Source: Lachnospiraceae bacterium
GTDB taxonomy: Bacteria; Bacillota; Clostridia; Lachnospirales; Lachnospiraceae
Direction of reading: 5' to 3'
Assembly: GCA_028693165.1 (NCBI GenBank)
Contig: JAQUVX010000019.1
Span: 19,488-83,487 of the forward strand
Length of the DNA stretch: 64,000 bases
Positions 7,678-16,531 of the stretch are shown here, one piece after another; position 1 is the first letter of the stretch; each line of letters starts with the position of its first letter. Position numbers and translations under genes: made by a program. The notes under the pieces were generated by a model. The model was not told the origin of the DNA. It worked only from the letters and a program-made list of their open reading frames with translations, and did not search any database.

Positions 7678-8145
7678 TTACCAGTTCTTGCACACATCAA
7701 TCCAGGAAACCGGATGGGCGTATTGTTCCAGCTCGTCAATGGTCAGTTCGATTGCGCTGTTGCTGCTTCCGCAGGCAGGAAATACGGTTTCAAAGCGTTT
7801 AAGCGATACGTCAAGATAAACGGAAACACCGGTGTTGACGGCAAAGGGGCAGACACCGCCAATGGCATGGCCGATCAAGGTCTCAACCTCCTCTGGTGTC
7901 AGCATTTTTGCTTTTGTAGCGAATTGAGTTTTGTATTTGTGGTTGTCGATTTTTGCGTCACCTGCTGTGACAATCAGAATGGCACTTCCATCGATCAGGA
8001 AGGAAAGGGTTTTGGCAATTCTTGCAGGTTCGCAGTGCAGAGCGGCAGCAGCCAGTTCTACAGTCGCGCTTGACACATCAAATTCTAATACGCGGGATTC
8101 CATGCTATATTGTTTGAAATATGCTTTTACTTTTTCAATTGCCAT
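7678..8145 (-). CDS. YbaK/EbsC family aminoacyl-tRNA deacylase
   Basis: A 155-residue protein with the YbaK/ProX fold. Family hallmarks are the central Lys (IAKTLSF), VTAGDAKIDNHKYK, and the conserved loop GHAIGGVCPFAV. Members clear mischarged tRNAs in trans, typically Cys- or Ala-tRNAPro; the exact tRNA cannot be told from sequence. The length is normal. GGAGG is present 8-10 bases before the ATG at 8145. It stands alone, convergent with the preceding small gene. Confidence 0.9.
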   Translation of the reverse strand: MAIEKVKAYFKQYSMESRVLEFDVSSATVELAAAALHCEPARIAKTLSFLIDGSAILIVTAGDAKIDNHKYKTQFATKAKMLTPEEVETLIGHAIGGVCPFAVNTGVSVYLDVSLKRFETVFPACGSSNSAIELTIDELEQYAHPVSWIDVCKNW

Positions 8146-8863
8146 GATTTGGGCCTCCGTACTTTTTGTTTTGGGTGGTCAGAAACTTGTCTGATATGAA
8201 TGTTACTATGAATTGTACGGAAATTCAAGAGTGGATGTTGGGATTGGCTGTTTGGTTGCCGGGAAAAGGATTTTGGAATTTCATTTTACTATTCCGAATG
8301 GAGATCCGGATTGCAATTTGATTTGTGGCCTGCCATTTTACAATTAAGCTACTATTTGGTAATTTCAGGTAGAATATTGCTAAAACTACCAAAAATATCC
8401 TTGGAAATCTGCGTTATGTAAACCGTCTGGGCGATTTTTGAGGAATACACCGCCGGCTGTCCAGGAAACCTGGGTTTCTTTTGTAATTGAAGCCAAATCA
8501 ACGACAGAATTACCAAAATGCCGCGGCAAAGGGTGTATTTGCTGGCTTTGCCAGGAGGTGTTTGGACAAGTTGGGCGCAAATGCGAGATTGTTGTCCAAA
8601 CGGTTCGGAAAGTTGACATAAAATCGAGATCGAGGGGGAGCTCAGGCCAACCAAAATCAACGATAGAATTACCAAAACGCTGTGTAAAATGTTATTTGTG
8701 TTTGGATTAATCGTTTCGAGAAATCGAGGATTTAATTGTTAAAGCGAAGAGGGGATGCTATAATAATTTTAAATATGCGTTCCTCAATTTGTTTTCATGT
8801 AAGGATAGAAAATGACAGCGGAACGTATCAGAGTAAATGATCGCCTATCTGGAGGGATAAGAC
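8146..8863. repeat. Gene-free spacer with direct and inverted repeats
   Basis: No convincing gene is visible in this 718-base stretch. A 26-base unit beginning AATCAACGA and containing AGAATTACCAAAA occurs at 8496-8521 and 8655-8680, with two differences. Between the copies, GTTTGGACAA (from ~8560) and TTGTCCAAAC (to ~8602) form an inverted repeat. TTTGGTA and TACCAAA also face each other at ~8355-8392. The segment beginning GTTGACATAAAA at ~8612 has a relative at 9969. The pattern suggests a degraded small repeat element rather than regulatory DNA for rhuM. Confidence 0.55.
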
Positions 8864-9883
8864 ATGAAAGACGAAATAATGAATCCACTTTCTGATATTA
8901 TTATGTATAAACGTGATGATGGAATGGTTAATGTGGAAATTCTTGTACAAAATGATACGTTATGGCTTACTCAAGATAGGATGGCCGAATTATTTGGGGT
9001 TCAAAGACCTGCAATTACGAAGCATTTAAATAATATTTTCAAAGCAGGGGAACTGGAAGCGCATTCAGTGTGTTCCATTTTGGAACGTACTGCTGCTGAT
9101 GGCAAGAATTATTCTGTAAAGTACTACAATCTGGACGCAATTCTCTCTGTGGGATATAGAGTAAATAGTAAACAGGCAACATTATTTCGGGTTTTTGCAA
9201 GTCAGGTTTTGAAAGAATATTTGATCAAAGGGTTTGTCATGAACGATGAACGACTGAAAAATCCTGAGAATATCTTTGGTAAAGATTATTTTGACGAGCA
9301 GTTAGAACGTATTCGTGATATCAGATCCAGTGAGAGAAGATTTTATCAGAAGATTACCGATATTTATTCTCAATGCAGTGCCGATTACGATGTAAACGCT
9401 TTAGAAACAAAGCATTTTTTTGCAACGGTGCAGAATAAATTACATTATGCAGCAACACAGCATACGGCCGCCGAAATCGTATATCAAAGGGCTGACAGTG
9501 CCAGGCAGAATATGGGTTTAACATCATGGAAAAATGCACCCGATGGCGCGATTCGAAAAAGTGATGTGGCGATTGCAAAGAATTATTTGGATGAAAAGGA
9601 AATCAAGAATTTAAACGAAATCGTGAGCATGTATCTTGATTATGCAGAACGCCAGGCAAATCGTGGAATTGTCATGTATATGAAGGATTGGGCGGAGCGT
9701 CTGGACGCCTTCTTGCAGTTTAATGAAGAAGAGATCTTGCATGACAAAGGAAAAGTGACACATGCAATCGCAAAGGCATTTGCGGAAAATGAATTCGAGA
9801 AGTATAGAACAATTCGAGATCAGAAATACATATCAGATTTTGATAAGCTGATGTTAGAAGTACAAAAAAAGGAAGAATCATAA
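8864..9883 (+). CDS. RhuM family protein
   Basis: A 339-residue protein of the RhuM (virulence RhuM/YgjM-like) family. The N-terminal ~110 residues form a KilA-N/Bro-like DNA-binding region (DTLWLTQDRMAELFGVQRPAITKHLNNI), and the C-terminal helical part carries the conserved stretch around YLDYAERQANR. The family is common near restriction systems, toxin-antitoxin loci and genomic islands; its activity is unknown. GGAGGGATAAGAC precedes the ATG. It stands alone between two repeat-rich spacers with A+T-richer DNA than the operons around it, in line with horizontal gain. Confidence 0.85.
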   Translation: MKDEIMNPLSDIIMYKRDDGMVNVEILVQNDTLWLTQDRMAELFGVQRPAITKHLNNIFKAGELEAHSVCSILERTAADGKNYSVKYYNLDAILSVGYRVNSKQATLFRVFASQVLKEYLIKGFVMNDERLKNPENIFGKDYFDEQLERIRDIRSSERRFYQKITDIYSQCSADYDVNALETKHFFATVQNKLHYAATQHTAAEIVYQRADSARQNMGLTSWKNAPDGAIRKSDVAIAKNYLDEKEIKNLNEIVSMYLDYAERQANRGIVMYMKDWAERLDAFLQFNEEEILHDKGKVTHAIAKAFAENEFEKYRTIRDQKYISDFDKLMLEVQKKEES

Positions 9884-10080
9884 ACGTTCAATGCTATCTT
9901 AATTCATTTTCTGCGGGTAACTTGACGGCACTTGGCTTCTGGGTTATCCATATGAGATCCTTGGGGCGGTTGACATAAAACGAGACCGGGCAGGCGCAGG
10001 TCAACCAAAAGCAACCCAGATTACTCCCACCCAACCCAGATTACCCCAGATTACCCCAACTCCCCCAAAATCCTCCTAAC
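9884..10080. repeat. Repeat-rich spacer downstream of rhuM
   Basis: GGTTGAC (from ~9968) and GTCAACC (to ~10006) enclose a segment related to that at ~8611-8660. The repeat CCCAGATTAC follows three times (10015, 10035, 10045). No coding potential or clear terminator is visible. Confidence 0.5.
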
Positions 10081-10590
10081 TCACACTGCATCCCCCAAAA
10101 ACATCGTCATCGTAGCTGTTGCAATCAGGCGGTTCTGTTCGTCGGTAATCTGCACCTGGTTGACGACGGTTTTGCGGCCCTTGTGGACGGCGTTGGATTC
10201 GACGCAGATTCTTCCTGCACTCACGCCGCGCAGGAACTGAATGTTGCCGGCCTGGGTGACATTCAAAATTTGATATGCATAAGTGGACATCCCGGCGGCC
10301 ATATCGCACAGGGAGAAAAGAAATCCGCCGTGTGCGTTGCCGTACAGGTTCAGGCATTCCGGCAAGACCTCGATGGCAAGTTTTACGTGGCCGGGCGCGA
10401 TCTCCAGAATTTCCGCTTTTTCAAGGCCGCCGATCGCTTGGACATGGCGGCGAAGCCCTTCCTGAATCTCCGGTCTGAACTTCTCAAATCCCAACTCCAT
10501 ACCCTTTGACTTCTCGCCCCTCAACTCCGAAACCCCGAACTCCTCACCGCTCAACTTCTCACCCCTCAACCCTTCTAATTTAAAGTTCAT
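10081..10590 (-). CDS. PaaI-family hotdog thioesterase with low-complexity N-terminus
   Basis: A 169-residue protein whose residues ~50-165 form a PaaI-type hotdog domain (NLYGNAHGGFLFSLCDMAAG), the signature of acyl-CoA thioesterases. It may remove CoA from aryl- or acyl-CoA and so relate to the neighbouring acyl-CoA operon. The start at 10590 has GGAGG 10 bases upstream; the frame extends to 10677 without such a site. The first ~40 residues are unusual: Glu/Gly-rich imperfect repeats (LRGEK, SGEEF, LRGEK, SKGMEL) encoded by repeated TTGAGGGG-like DNA. That part looks like expanded low-complexity sequence. Confidence 0.8.
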   Translation of the reverse strand: MNFKLEGLRGEKLSGEEFGVSELRGEKSKGMELGFEKFRPEIQEGLRRHVQAIGGLEKAEILEIAPGHVKLAIEVLPECLNLYGNAHGGFLFSLCDMAAGMSTYAYQILNVTQAGNIQFLRGVSAGRICVESNAVHKGRKTVVNQVQITDEQNRLIATATMTMFLGDAV

Positions 10591-10741
10591 CAATCTATAA
10601 CCTCCACCAAAATGTGATTTAATTAACGAAGATACACAATCATTCAACGAATCTATAAGATCGTCCCGCATAACCAATCCAGAAAAAGATTTTGTGTATT
10701 ATAATTCAAAAACGGCATAAATACAAGGGGAAAAAGGATTG

Positions 10742-10756
10742 ATAGGAAATACCTAT
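10742..10756. promoter_or_regulatory. Short dyad upstream of the acyl-CoA operon
   Basis: ATAGG-AAATA-CCTAT is a perfect 5-bp dyad in the 312-base spacer before the first acyl-CoA dehydrogenase gene. A TATAAT at 10700-10705 could be its -10 box, but no convincing -35 box is seen. A role as operator is only a suggestion. Confidence 0.3.
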
Positions 10757-10902
10757 GGATTGCGAAGAAGAACCAAGAGAGAGCCGATTGGATTTATTCG
10801 TGTACATAATCTATAATAAATACATCGAGGTTGTTAAAAAAACATCAAACAAGCTCAACAAGAAAACTCAAAAACATAACATGGATAAGAGGAGGAAACG
10901 CA

Positions 10903-12090
10903 ATGAGCAAATTATCTCAGGAACAGTTCCAGGCTTACTTGATGCAGATTCGTGAGCTGGCAGAGGGACCGCTGGAGGAAATCCAGAAAGAGGTAGAGGT
11001 TACCAACAAATTCCCGCAGGAGTTTTACGATCTTGCAATCAAAAATGATTTATACAGATGTGCACTTCCGGAGCAGTACGGCGGATATGGTCTGAGCGAG
11101 TTAGAGATTTTACAGGTACAGGAGGAGTTCTCCAGAGGACCGGGCGGAATGAGAATGCATCTGCATTATGCAATGGATCTGAACTGGAGAATCCTTGATG
11201 ATTACGGCAATGCAGAGCTGAAAGCAGAGTGGATGCCGAAATTCCAGGATAAATCCGTATTTACCTGCTTTGCACTGACCGAGATCACCGGAGGAACCGG
11301 CGCTGACTTACATACAACCGCTGTTAGAGACGGCGATTCTTATGTATTGAATGGTGAGAAGACCTTGATTTCCCACACCGACTGCTGCGAATTTGCATAT
11401 GTAATCGCAGTGACCGATCCGGATGCTGCTGACAAGAACAAGAGACTGTCTGCATTCTTCGTACCGATGGATGCTCCGGGATTTGAAGTAATCAACATGC
11501 CTCATATGATGGGCTGCCGCGGTGCTGGCCATGGTGATCTGAAATTCACCGACTGCCGCATCGACAAGAAATATCTGTTAGGCGAAGAGGGACAGGGTCT
11601 TGAGATTGCACTGCACTCCTTATCCGTATCCCGTGCACATATCGCAGCTTCCAACCTGGGTATGGCTCAGAGAATGTTAGAGCTGTCCCTGACCTACGCT
11701 GAAGAGCGTGTAACCTTCGGCAAGCCGATCGGAACCCGTCAGGCCATCAAGATGAAAATCGCTGATATGTCCATGATGGTACACGCACTGCGCTGCATGG
11801 TTTATGATTTCGCGAAAGATTACGAAGAGAACCCGACCGGTGAGTACATCGAGGAGAAGGCTGCTATGTGTAAGCTGTACAGCATCGATACCACCAGAAG
11901 AGTCAGCGATGAGATGCTGGAGATCTTCGGCGGCGTTGGCTACTTCGAGGACTGCAAGTACGGCCCGACCGAGCGTCTGTATCGTGACTGCCGCGCAATG
12001 TGGTTAGAGGAAGGTGCTCCGACCGTTCAGAGAATCACCATCGCAAGAAACACTGTAAAACATAACGGACAGATCAAATACGTTCTGTAA
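10903..12090 (+). CDS. Acyl-CoA dehydrogenase/enoyl-CoA reductase (CaiA-like)
   Basis: A 395-residue flavoprotein of the acyl-CoA dehydrogenase family. Visible are the N-terminal helical domain, the FAD-binding middle (CFALTEITGGTGAD, VLNGEKTLIS) and the C-terminal helices with RVTFGKPIGTRQ, EIFGGVGY and WLEEGAPTVQR. The Glu in LEEGA fits the catalytic base position. GAGGAGGAAACGCA precedes the chosen ATG. With EtfBA and a CoA-transferase downstream it most likely reduces a 2,3-enoyl-CoA using ETF electrons, as CaiA does with crotonobetainyl-CoA. It is followed by its own hairpin, so it may be made in excess over the rest of the operon. Confidence 0.9.
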   Translation: MSKLSQEQFQAYLMQIRELAEGPLEEIQKEVEVTNKFPQEFYDLAIKNDLYRCALPEQYGGYGLSELEILQVQEEFSRGPGGMRMHLHYAMDLNWRILDDYGNAELKAEWMPKFQDKSVFTCFALTEITGGTGADLHTTAVRDGDSYVLNGEKTLISHTDCCEFAYVIAVTDPDAADKNKRLSAFFVPMDAPGFEVINMPHMMGCRGAGHGDLKFTDCRIDKKYLLGEEGQGLEIALHSLSVSRAHIAASNLGMAQRMLELSLTYAEERVTFGKPIGTRQAIKMKIADMSMMVHALRCMVYDFAKDYEENPTGEYIEEKAAMCKLYSIDTTRRVSDEMLEIFGGVGYFEDCKYGPTERLYRDCRAMWLEEGAPTVQRITIARNTVKHNGQIKYVL

Positions 12091-12123
12091 TCAAACAGAC
12101 AGAATCGGATAAACAGAAATGAC

Positions 12124-12167
12124 AAAGGCTGTCGCATGAAGGATCTCCTTTGTGTGACAGCCTTTTT
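12124..12167 (+). terminator. Intra-operon terminator or attenuator
   Basis: AAAGGCTGTC pairs with GACAGCCTTT, followed by TTTTT, between the first acyl-CoA dehydrogenase and the CoA-transferase gene. Three 10-base units (CAGCTGAAAA, CAGCTCAAAA, CGGCTGAAAA) follow at ~12178-12207. Confidence 0.8.
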
Positions 12168-12233
12168 GTCTCAAAAACAGCTGAAAACAGCTCAAAACGG
12201 CTGAAAAACAGGAATCAGAAGGGATCTGTAAGC

Positions 12234-13460
12234 ATGAAACCATTAGAAGGTGTGAAAATAGTTGATCTGACCACATACCTTGCGGCACCGACGACCGTCC
12301 GCGTGCTGGGGGAGTGGGGAGCCGATTGTATCAAGATTGAATCGGCAAAAGGCGATCCGGCCAGAACCCAGGGTGCGGTATTCAATATGCCTTATACGGA
12401 TGACGAAAATCTGGCATTTGATGTAGCCAACATGAATAAGCGTTTTATTACTCTGAATCTGAAATCAGAGAAGGGACTTGAGATTGCATATAAGCTGCTC
12501 TCCGAGGCAGATGTATTTGTAACGAACACCAGAACGAAATCGCTGGTAAAGCTTGGACTTGATTATGAGACTCTGAAGGAGAAATTCCCGAAGCTGATCT
12601 TCGCGCAGGTACTCGGCTATGGTGAGTTCGGACCGGAGAAAGACAGCGCCGGATTCGACGTGACCTGCTACATGGCAAGAGGCGGTGTATTTGGAACCAC
12701 GGTGAATAAGGGCGATGCCCCGATGATCCCGACCAATGGATTCGGTGATTTCCAGGTTTCCATGAGCCTTGCTTCCGGCATCTGTGCCGCGTTGTATCAG
12801 AGAGAGAAGACCGGTAAGGGCGACAAAGTGACCGTCGGTCTGCATCATGCAGCGGTATTTGCACTGAGCACCGGCGTCATTTCCGCGCAGTACGGCAACC
12901 AGTATCCAAAGAGCCGTCTGGAAGTGGTCAATCCGTTCAACAACGTATATCGTTCCAAGGATCAGAAATGGGTTGTGATCTGCTGTCCGGAATATGACAG
13001 AGATTATGAGAAGATCTTCACATTGTTAGGAAGAGACGACATGGTCGGCAATCCAAAATATATGAAATGCGATGACATCAATGCAAATGGACTGAACCAT
13101 GAAGTAGTCGGCGCACTGGATGAGGCATTCGCGCAGCTGACCAGAGACGAGATCATGAGCATGTTCAAGGGCGCTGATCTTGCATGTGAAGCGGCTTATG
13201 AGCCGGTTGATATGTATACCGATGAGCAGGTATGGGCAAATGACATTATTCGGAAGATTCCATATCCGTCAGGCGAGAGATGTATGCCGACCAACCCGGT
13301 CAGCTTCAACAATATGGGCAGACCGGAATTCGCCATCGGCGGTTCTCAGGGCGCGCAGACGGTAGAGATCATGAAGCATCTGGGCTATGGCGATGCCGAG
13401 ATCGAAGAGGCACTTGCCTCCGGAGCAGCTGAGGCTGAGAAAAAGCTGAAGAAACTGTAG
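12234..13460 (+). CDS. Class III CoA-transferase (CaiB/BaiF; HadA/FldA-like)
   Basis: A 408-residue family III CoA-transferase. The N-terminal motif LAAPTTVRVLGEWGADCIKIE, the ANMNKR segment and the catalytic Asp at about residue 142 (GFDVTCYMARGG) are all visible. The overall pattern resembles HadA and FldA, the transferases of Stickland-type 2-hydroxyacid reduction in Clostridium. These swap CoA between the incoming acid and the reduced product. No 2-hydroxyacyl-CoA dehydratase (HadBC/FldBC) is present, so the substrate is probably already an unsaturated acid. AGAAGGGATC upstream is a modest ribosome site. Confidence 0.92.
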   Translation: MKPLEGVKIVDLTTYLAAPTTVRVLGEWGADCIKIESAKGDPARTQGAVFNMPYTDDENLAFDVANMNKRFITLNLKSEKGLEIAYKLLSEADVFVTNTRTKSLVKLGLDYETLKEKFPKLIFAQVLGYGEFGPEKDSAGFDVTCYMARGGVFGTTVNKGDAPMIPTNGFGDFQVSMSLASGICAALYQREKTGKGDKVTVGLHHAAVFALSTGVISAQYGNQYPKSRLEVVNPFNNVYRSKDQKWVVICCPEYDRDYEKIFTLLGRDDMVGNPKYMKCDDINANGLNHEVVGALDEAFAQLTRDEIMSMFKGADLACEAAYEPVDMYTDEQVWANDIIRKIPYPSGERCMPTNPVSFNNMGRPEFAIGGSQGAQTVEIMKHLGYGDAEIEEALASGAAEAEKKLKKL

Positions 13461-13490
13461 GAAAGAATAAATATAAGGAAGGTGAAACAC

Positions 13491-14633
13491 ATGAGTTTAC
13501 TTTACACCGAGGAGCAGAAGGAACTGCTGGCCATGGTTCGTGAGATGGCTGAGAACGAAATTAAGCCTTTCGTTAAGGATGCAGACGAAAAAGGTGAGTG
13601 TCCTAAGGAATTGTACAAATGGGGCTTTGACATGGGACTTCATATGCTGGAGATCCCGGAGCAGTACGGCGGAACCGGTCTTTCTTATGAGACCACAGCC
13701 ATGATTTTCGAGGAGTTGGCTAAGGTGGATGCCGGTTATGCAATCACATTTGTAACCACATTCGTTGCACTGAGAAATGTAATTCTGGCAGGAACCCCGG
13801 AGCAGGGTCAGTATTTTGCAGACAAGATCGCTCCTGGAGCATTTGCAGGCTTTGCACTGACCGAGCCGAATGCGGGATCTGATCCGGCAGGCATGCGAGC
13901 AACCGCTGTGAAGGACGGCGACGATTATATTTTAAACGGCACCAAGACCTTCATCACCAACGGCGCAGTATCAGACGTATTTGTAGGCTTCTTCAAGACC
14001 GATGTGGCGGCAGGACACAAGGGCATCTCCGCATTTATCGTAGATGCAGATGCACCTGGCGTGACCGTAGGCGCACACGAGAACAAGATGGGCCTGCGTC
14101 TTTCCAACACCACCGACCTGATTTTTGAAAACGTGCGTGTGAAGGCTTCTGCAATGGTGGGCCCGGAAGGTTCCGGCTTCAAGCTGGCACTGAACGCCCT
14201 GAATCTGTCCCGCGCATTCGTTGCCACCATGGCAGTCGGCATCATGCAGAGAGCACTGGATGAATCCGTGAGATATGCAAAAGAGAGAAAACAGTTCGGC
14301 AAGCCGATCATCAAATTCCAGATGGTTCAGCAGATGCTGGCAGATATGGCAATCAAGATCGAAGCTTCCCGCTGCGTGGTCAACAACACCATGAAGATGA
14401 TGGATGCAGGCATCATGGTTCAGAAGGAAGGTTCCATCTGTAAGACATTCGTATCCGACTGTGCACAGGAGGTTACCTCCAACGCTGTTCAGATTTTCGG
14501 CGGCTACGGCTACAGCAAAGAATATCCGGTAGAAAAACTGATGAGAGATGTAAAAGTATTCCAGATTTTCGAGGGCGCAAACCAGATCCAGAGAATGACC
14601 ATCGCAGGAGTGCTTGAGAAGGAATACAAATAA
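13491..14633 (+). CDS. Short-chain acyl-CoA dehydrogenase (AcdA/Bcd-like)
   Basis: A 380-residue acyl-CoA dehydrogenase close in pattern to clostridial butyryl-CoA dehydrogenases: GFALTEPNAGSDPAG, LNGTKTFITNG, RKQFGKPI, QIFGGYGY and the catalytic-Glu motif QIFEGANQIQR near the C-terminus. AAGGAAGGTG precedes the ATG at 13491, preferred over a GTG at 13482. EtfB and EtfA follow directly, so it may form an electron-bifurcating or ETF-linked complex. Two different dehydrogenases in one operon suggest two related enoyl-CoA substrates or a mixed complex. Confidence 0.93.
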   Translation: MSLLYTEEQKELLAMVREMAENEIKPFVKDADEKGECPKELYKWGFDMGLHMLEIPEQYGGTGLSYETTAMIFEELAKVDAGYAITFVTTFVALRNVILAGTPEQGQYFADKIAPGAFAGFALTEPNAGSDPAGMRATAVKDGDDYILNGTKTFITNGAVSDVFVGFFKTDVAAGHKGISAFIVDADAPGVTVGAHENKMGLRLSNTTDLIFENVRVKASAMVGPEGSGFKLALNALNLSRAFVATMAVGIMQRALDESVRYAKERKQFGKPIIKFQMVQQMLADMAIKIEASRCVVNNTMKMMDAGIMVQKEGSICKTFVSDCAQEVTSNAVQIFGGYGYSKEYPVEKLMRDVKVFQIFEGANQIQRMTIAGVLEKEYK

Positions 14634-14659
14634 ACAATCATAAACGAGGAGGAAGAAAC

Positions 14660-15448
14660 ATGAATATCGTTGTTTGTATAAAACAGGTTCCGGATACCAC
14701 CGAGATCAAGATCGATCCGGTTAAGAACACGCTGATTCGTACCGGTGTACCGAGTATCATGAATCCATTTGATAAGAATGCATTAGAGACTGCTCTTCAG
14801 CTCAAGGATCAGTACGGCGGCAAGGTCACCGCGCTGTGTATGGGACTGCCGCAGGCAAAGGCGGTTCTGCGGGAAGCACTTTCCATGGGCGCAGACGAGG
14901 CCTATCTGGCGACAGACCGCGCATTCGGCGGCTCTGACACCTACGCAACCAGCTACATTCTGTCAAAAGCAATCGAGAAATTAGGGCCGTTCGACGTGAT
15001 TCTAGGCGGCAAACAGGCCATCGATGGAGATACCGGTCAGACCGCTCCGTCTATCGCAGAGCATCTGGGAGCCACCCGTCTGACTTATGTGCTGGATCTG
15101 AAGATTGAGGGTGACAAGGTCATCGCGAGACGTCAGGTTGAGGAAGGAATTGAAGTCGTTGAGACTAGGTTCCCGATTCTGTGCACCGCAACCAAGGAGA
15201 GCAACAAGCCGAGATATGCGACCGTCAAGAGAAAAATTGCATCCTTAAAAGCAGAGATTCCGGAAATTCATCTGGCGGACCTGATCGATGCGGATACCAC
15301 CAAGATGGGTCTGAAGGGATCACCGACCAAGGTAAAAGCAACCTTCACACCTCAGAGAACTGCAAACGGTGTAACCATCGAAGGCAACAGCCCGATCGAG
15401 GTTGCAGACAATCTGATCGGCAAGCTGGTTGACGCAAAGGTACTTTAA
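14660..15448 (+). CDS. etfB: Electron transfer flavoprotein, beta subunit
   Basis: A 262-residue EtfB: N-terminal MNIVVCIKQVPDT, nucleotide-binding region (GGKQAIDGDTGQTAPSIAEHLG) and the family signature VEEGIEVVETRFPILCTATKESNKPRYAT. It pairs with EtfA, encoded next, to pass electrons to or from the acyl-CoA dehydrogenases upstream. CGAGGAGGAAGAAAC precedes the ATG. In Clostridia such ETFs commonly bifurcate NADH electrons to ferredoxin and an enoyl-CoA; here that is inferred from context. Confidence 0.97.
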   Translation: MNIVVCIKQVPDTTEIKIDPVKNTLIRTGVPSIMNPFDKNALETALQLKDQYGGKVTALCMGLPQAKAVLREALSMGADEAYLATDRAFGGSDTYATSYILSKAIEKLGPFDVILGGKQAIDGDTGQTAPSIAEHLGATRLTYVLDLKIEGDKVIARRQVEEGIEVVETRFPILCTATKESNKPRYATVKRKIASLKAEIPEIHLADLIDADTTKMGLKGSPTKVKATFTPQRTANGVTIEGNSPIEVADNLIGKLVDAKVL

Positions 15449-15466
15449 AAAAGGAGGTTTTTGGAA

Positions 15467-16477
15467 ATGAGTTTTGAGACATGTAAGGACGTATGGGTAT
15501 TTATAGACACATTCCAGGGACAGCCAAAGAGCGTCGGCCTGGAACTTCTCGGACAGGGAAGAAAGCTGGCGGAGGGTTTGAAGCAGAAGCTGTGTGCCGT
15601 CGTAATCGGTAAGGATGTAGAGCCGGCGGTCAAGGCGGCCAATGAATATGGCGCTGACAAAATCTATGTGGTAAAGGGTGATGAGTATGAGAATTACTCT
15701 GCAGATGCATATGGACATGTATTCCTGGAACTGTGCAAAAAGTATGACCCGAACACCATTTTGGTGGGTGCTACCGTAAACGGAAGAGATCTGGGTTCCA
15801 AGATTGCAGTCAGCCTTCGCACAGGTCTGACCGCAGACTGTACCGCACTGAGTGTGGATGAGGAGACTGGAAACGTCGTGTGGGAGAGACCTGCATTTGG
15901 CGGTAACCTTTATGCACAGATCCTGTGCAGCGAGACCCGTCCTCAGATGGGAACCTGCCGCCCGGGTGCATTTAAGAAACAGACACCGAACCCGGACAAC
16001 AAGGCTGAAATCATTTATGAAGAGATTCACACTCCGGCAGAGCTGATCCGCACGAAGGTGCTTGAGATCATCAAGGCATGTGAGAATGACGATATGAGAC
16101 TGGACGAGGCGGATGTCATCGTATCCGGCGGCCGCGGCATGAAATCTGCTGAGAATTTTGCAATCTTAAAAGAGCTGGCAGATGTGATGGGCGGAACCGT
16201 AGGCTGCTCCAGAGCAGCAGTGGATTCCGGCTGGATGCCGCAGACCAAGCAGGTTGGACAGACCGGTTCTACCGTAGCACCGAAAATCTACATCGCATGC
16301 GGTATCTCCGGTGCCGTACAGCACGTGGCAGGCATGAGCGAATCCGATACGATCATTGCGATCAACAAGGACGAGACCGCTCCGATCTTTGAAGTTGCGG
16401 ATTACTGCATCGTGGGAGATCTCTTCGAGATCGTGCCGGCCCTGACCAAAGAGCTGAAAGCAAAGCAGCAGGGCTGA
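15467..16477 (+). CDS. etfA: Electron transfer flavoprotein, alpha subunit
   Basis: A 336-residue EtfA. The C-terminal FAD domain is clear (SGGRGMKSAENF, GCSRAAVDSGWMP, QVGQTGSTVAPKIYIACGISG, AINKDETAPIFEVADY). No N-terminal ferredoxin domain is fused, unlike some clostridial EtfA proteins. AAAAGGAGG lies before the ATG at 15467. It forms a heterodimer with the EtfB encoded 18 bases upstream. Confidence 0.97.
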   Translation: MSFETCKDVWVFIDTFQGQPKSVGLELLGQGRKLAEGLKQKLCAVVIGKDVEPAVKAANEYGADKIYVVKGDEYENYSADAYGHVFLELCKKYDPNTILVGATVNGRDLGSKIAVSLRTGLTADCTALSVDEETGNVVWERPAFGGNLYAQILCSETRPQMGTCRPGAFKKQTPNPDNKAEIIYEEIHTPAELIRTKVLEIIKACENDDMRLDEADVIVSGGRGMKSAENFAILKELADVMGGTVGCSRAAVDSGWMPQTKQVGQTGSTVAPKIYIACGISGAVQHVAGMSESDTIIAINKDETAPIFEVADYCIVGDLFEIVPALTKELKAKQQG

Positions 16478-16531
16478 TCTGGAAACAGGAATCAGGAAGC
16501 GCGGCTTTCGGGAGTTTGAGGGAGATGGGTT

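Noticed and set aside
10831-10902. N-terminal extension of the first acyl-CoA dehydrogenase
   Set aside because: The extra 24 residues are basic and unrelated to the family, and the ATG at 10903 has a near-perfect ribosome site.
15320-16030. Long open frame antisense to etfB/etfA
   Set aside because: It is fully covered by two well-conserved genes on the plus strand and has no recognisable domain.
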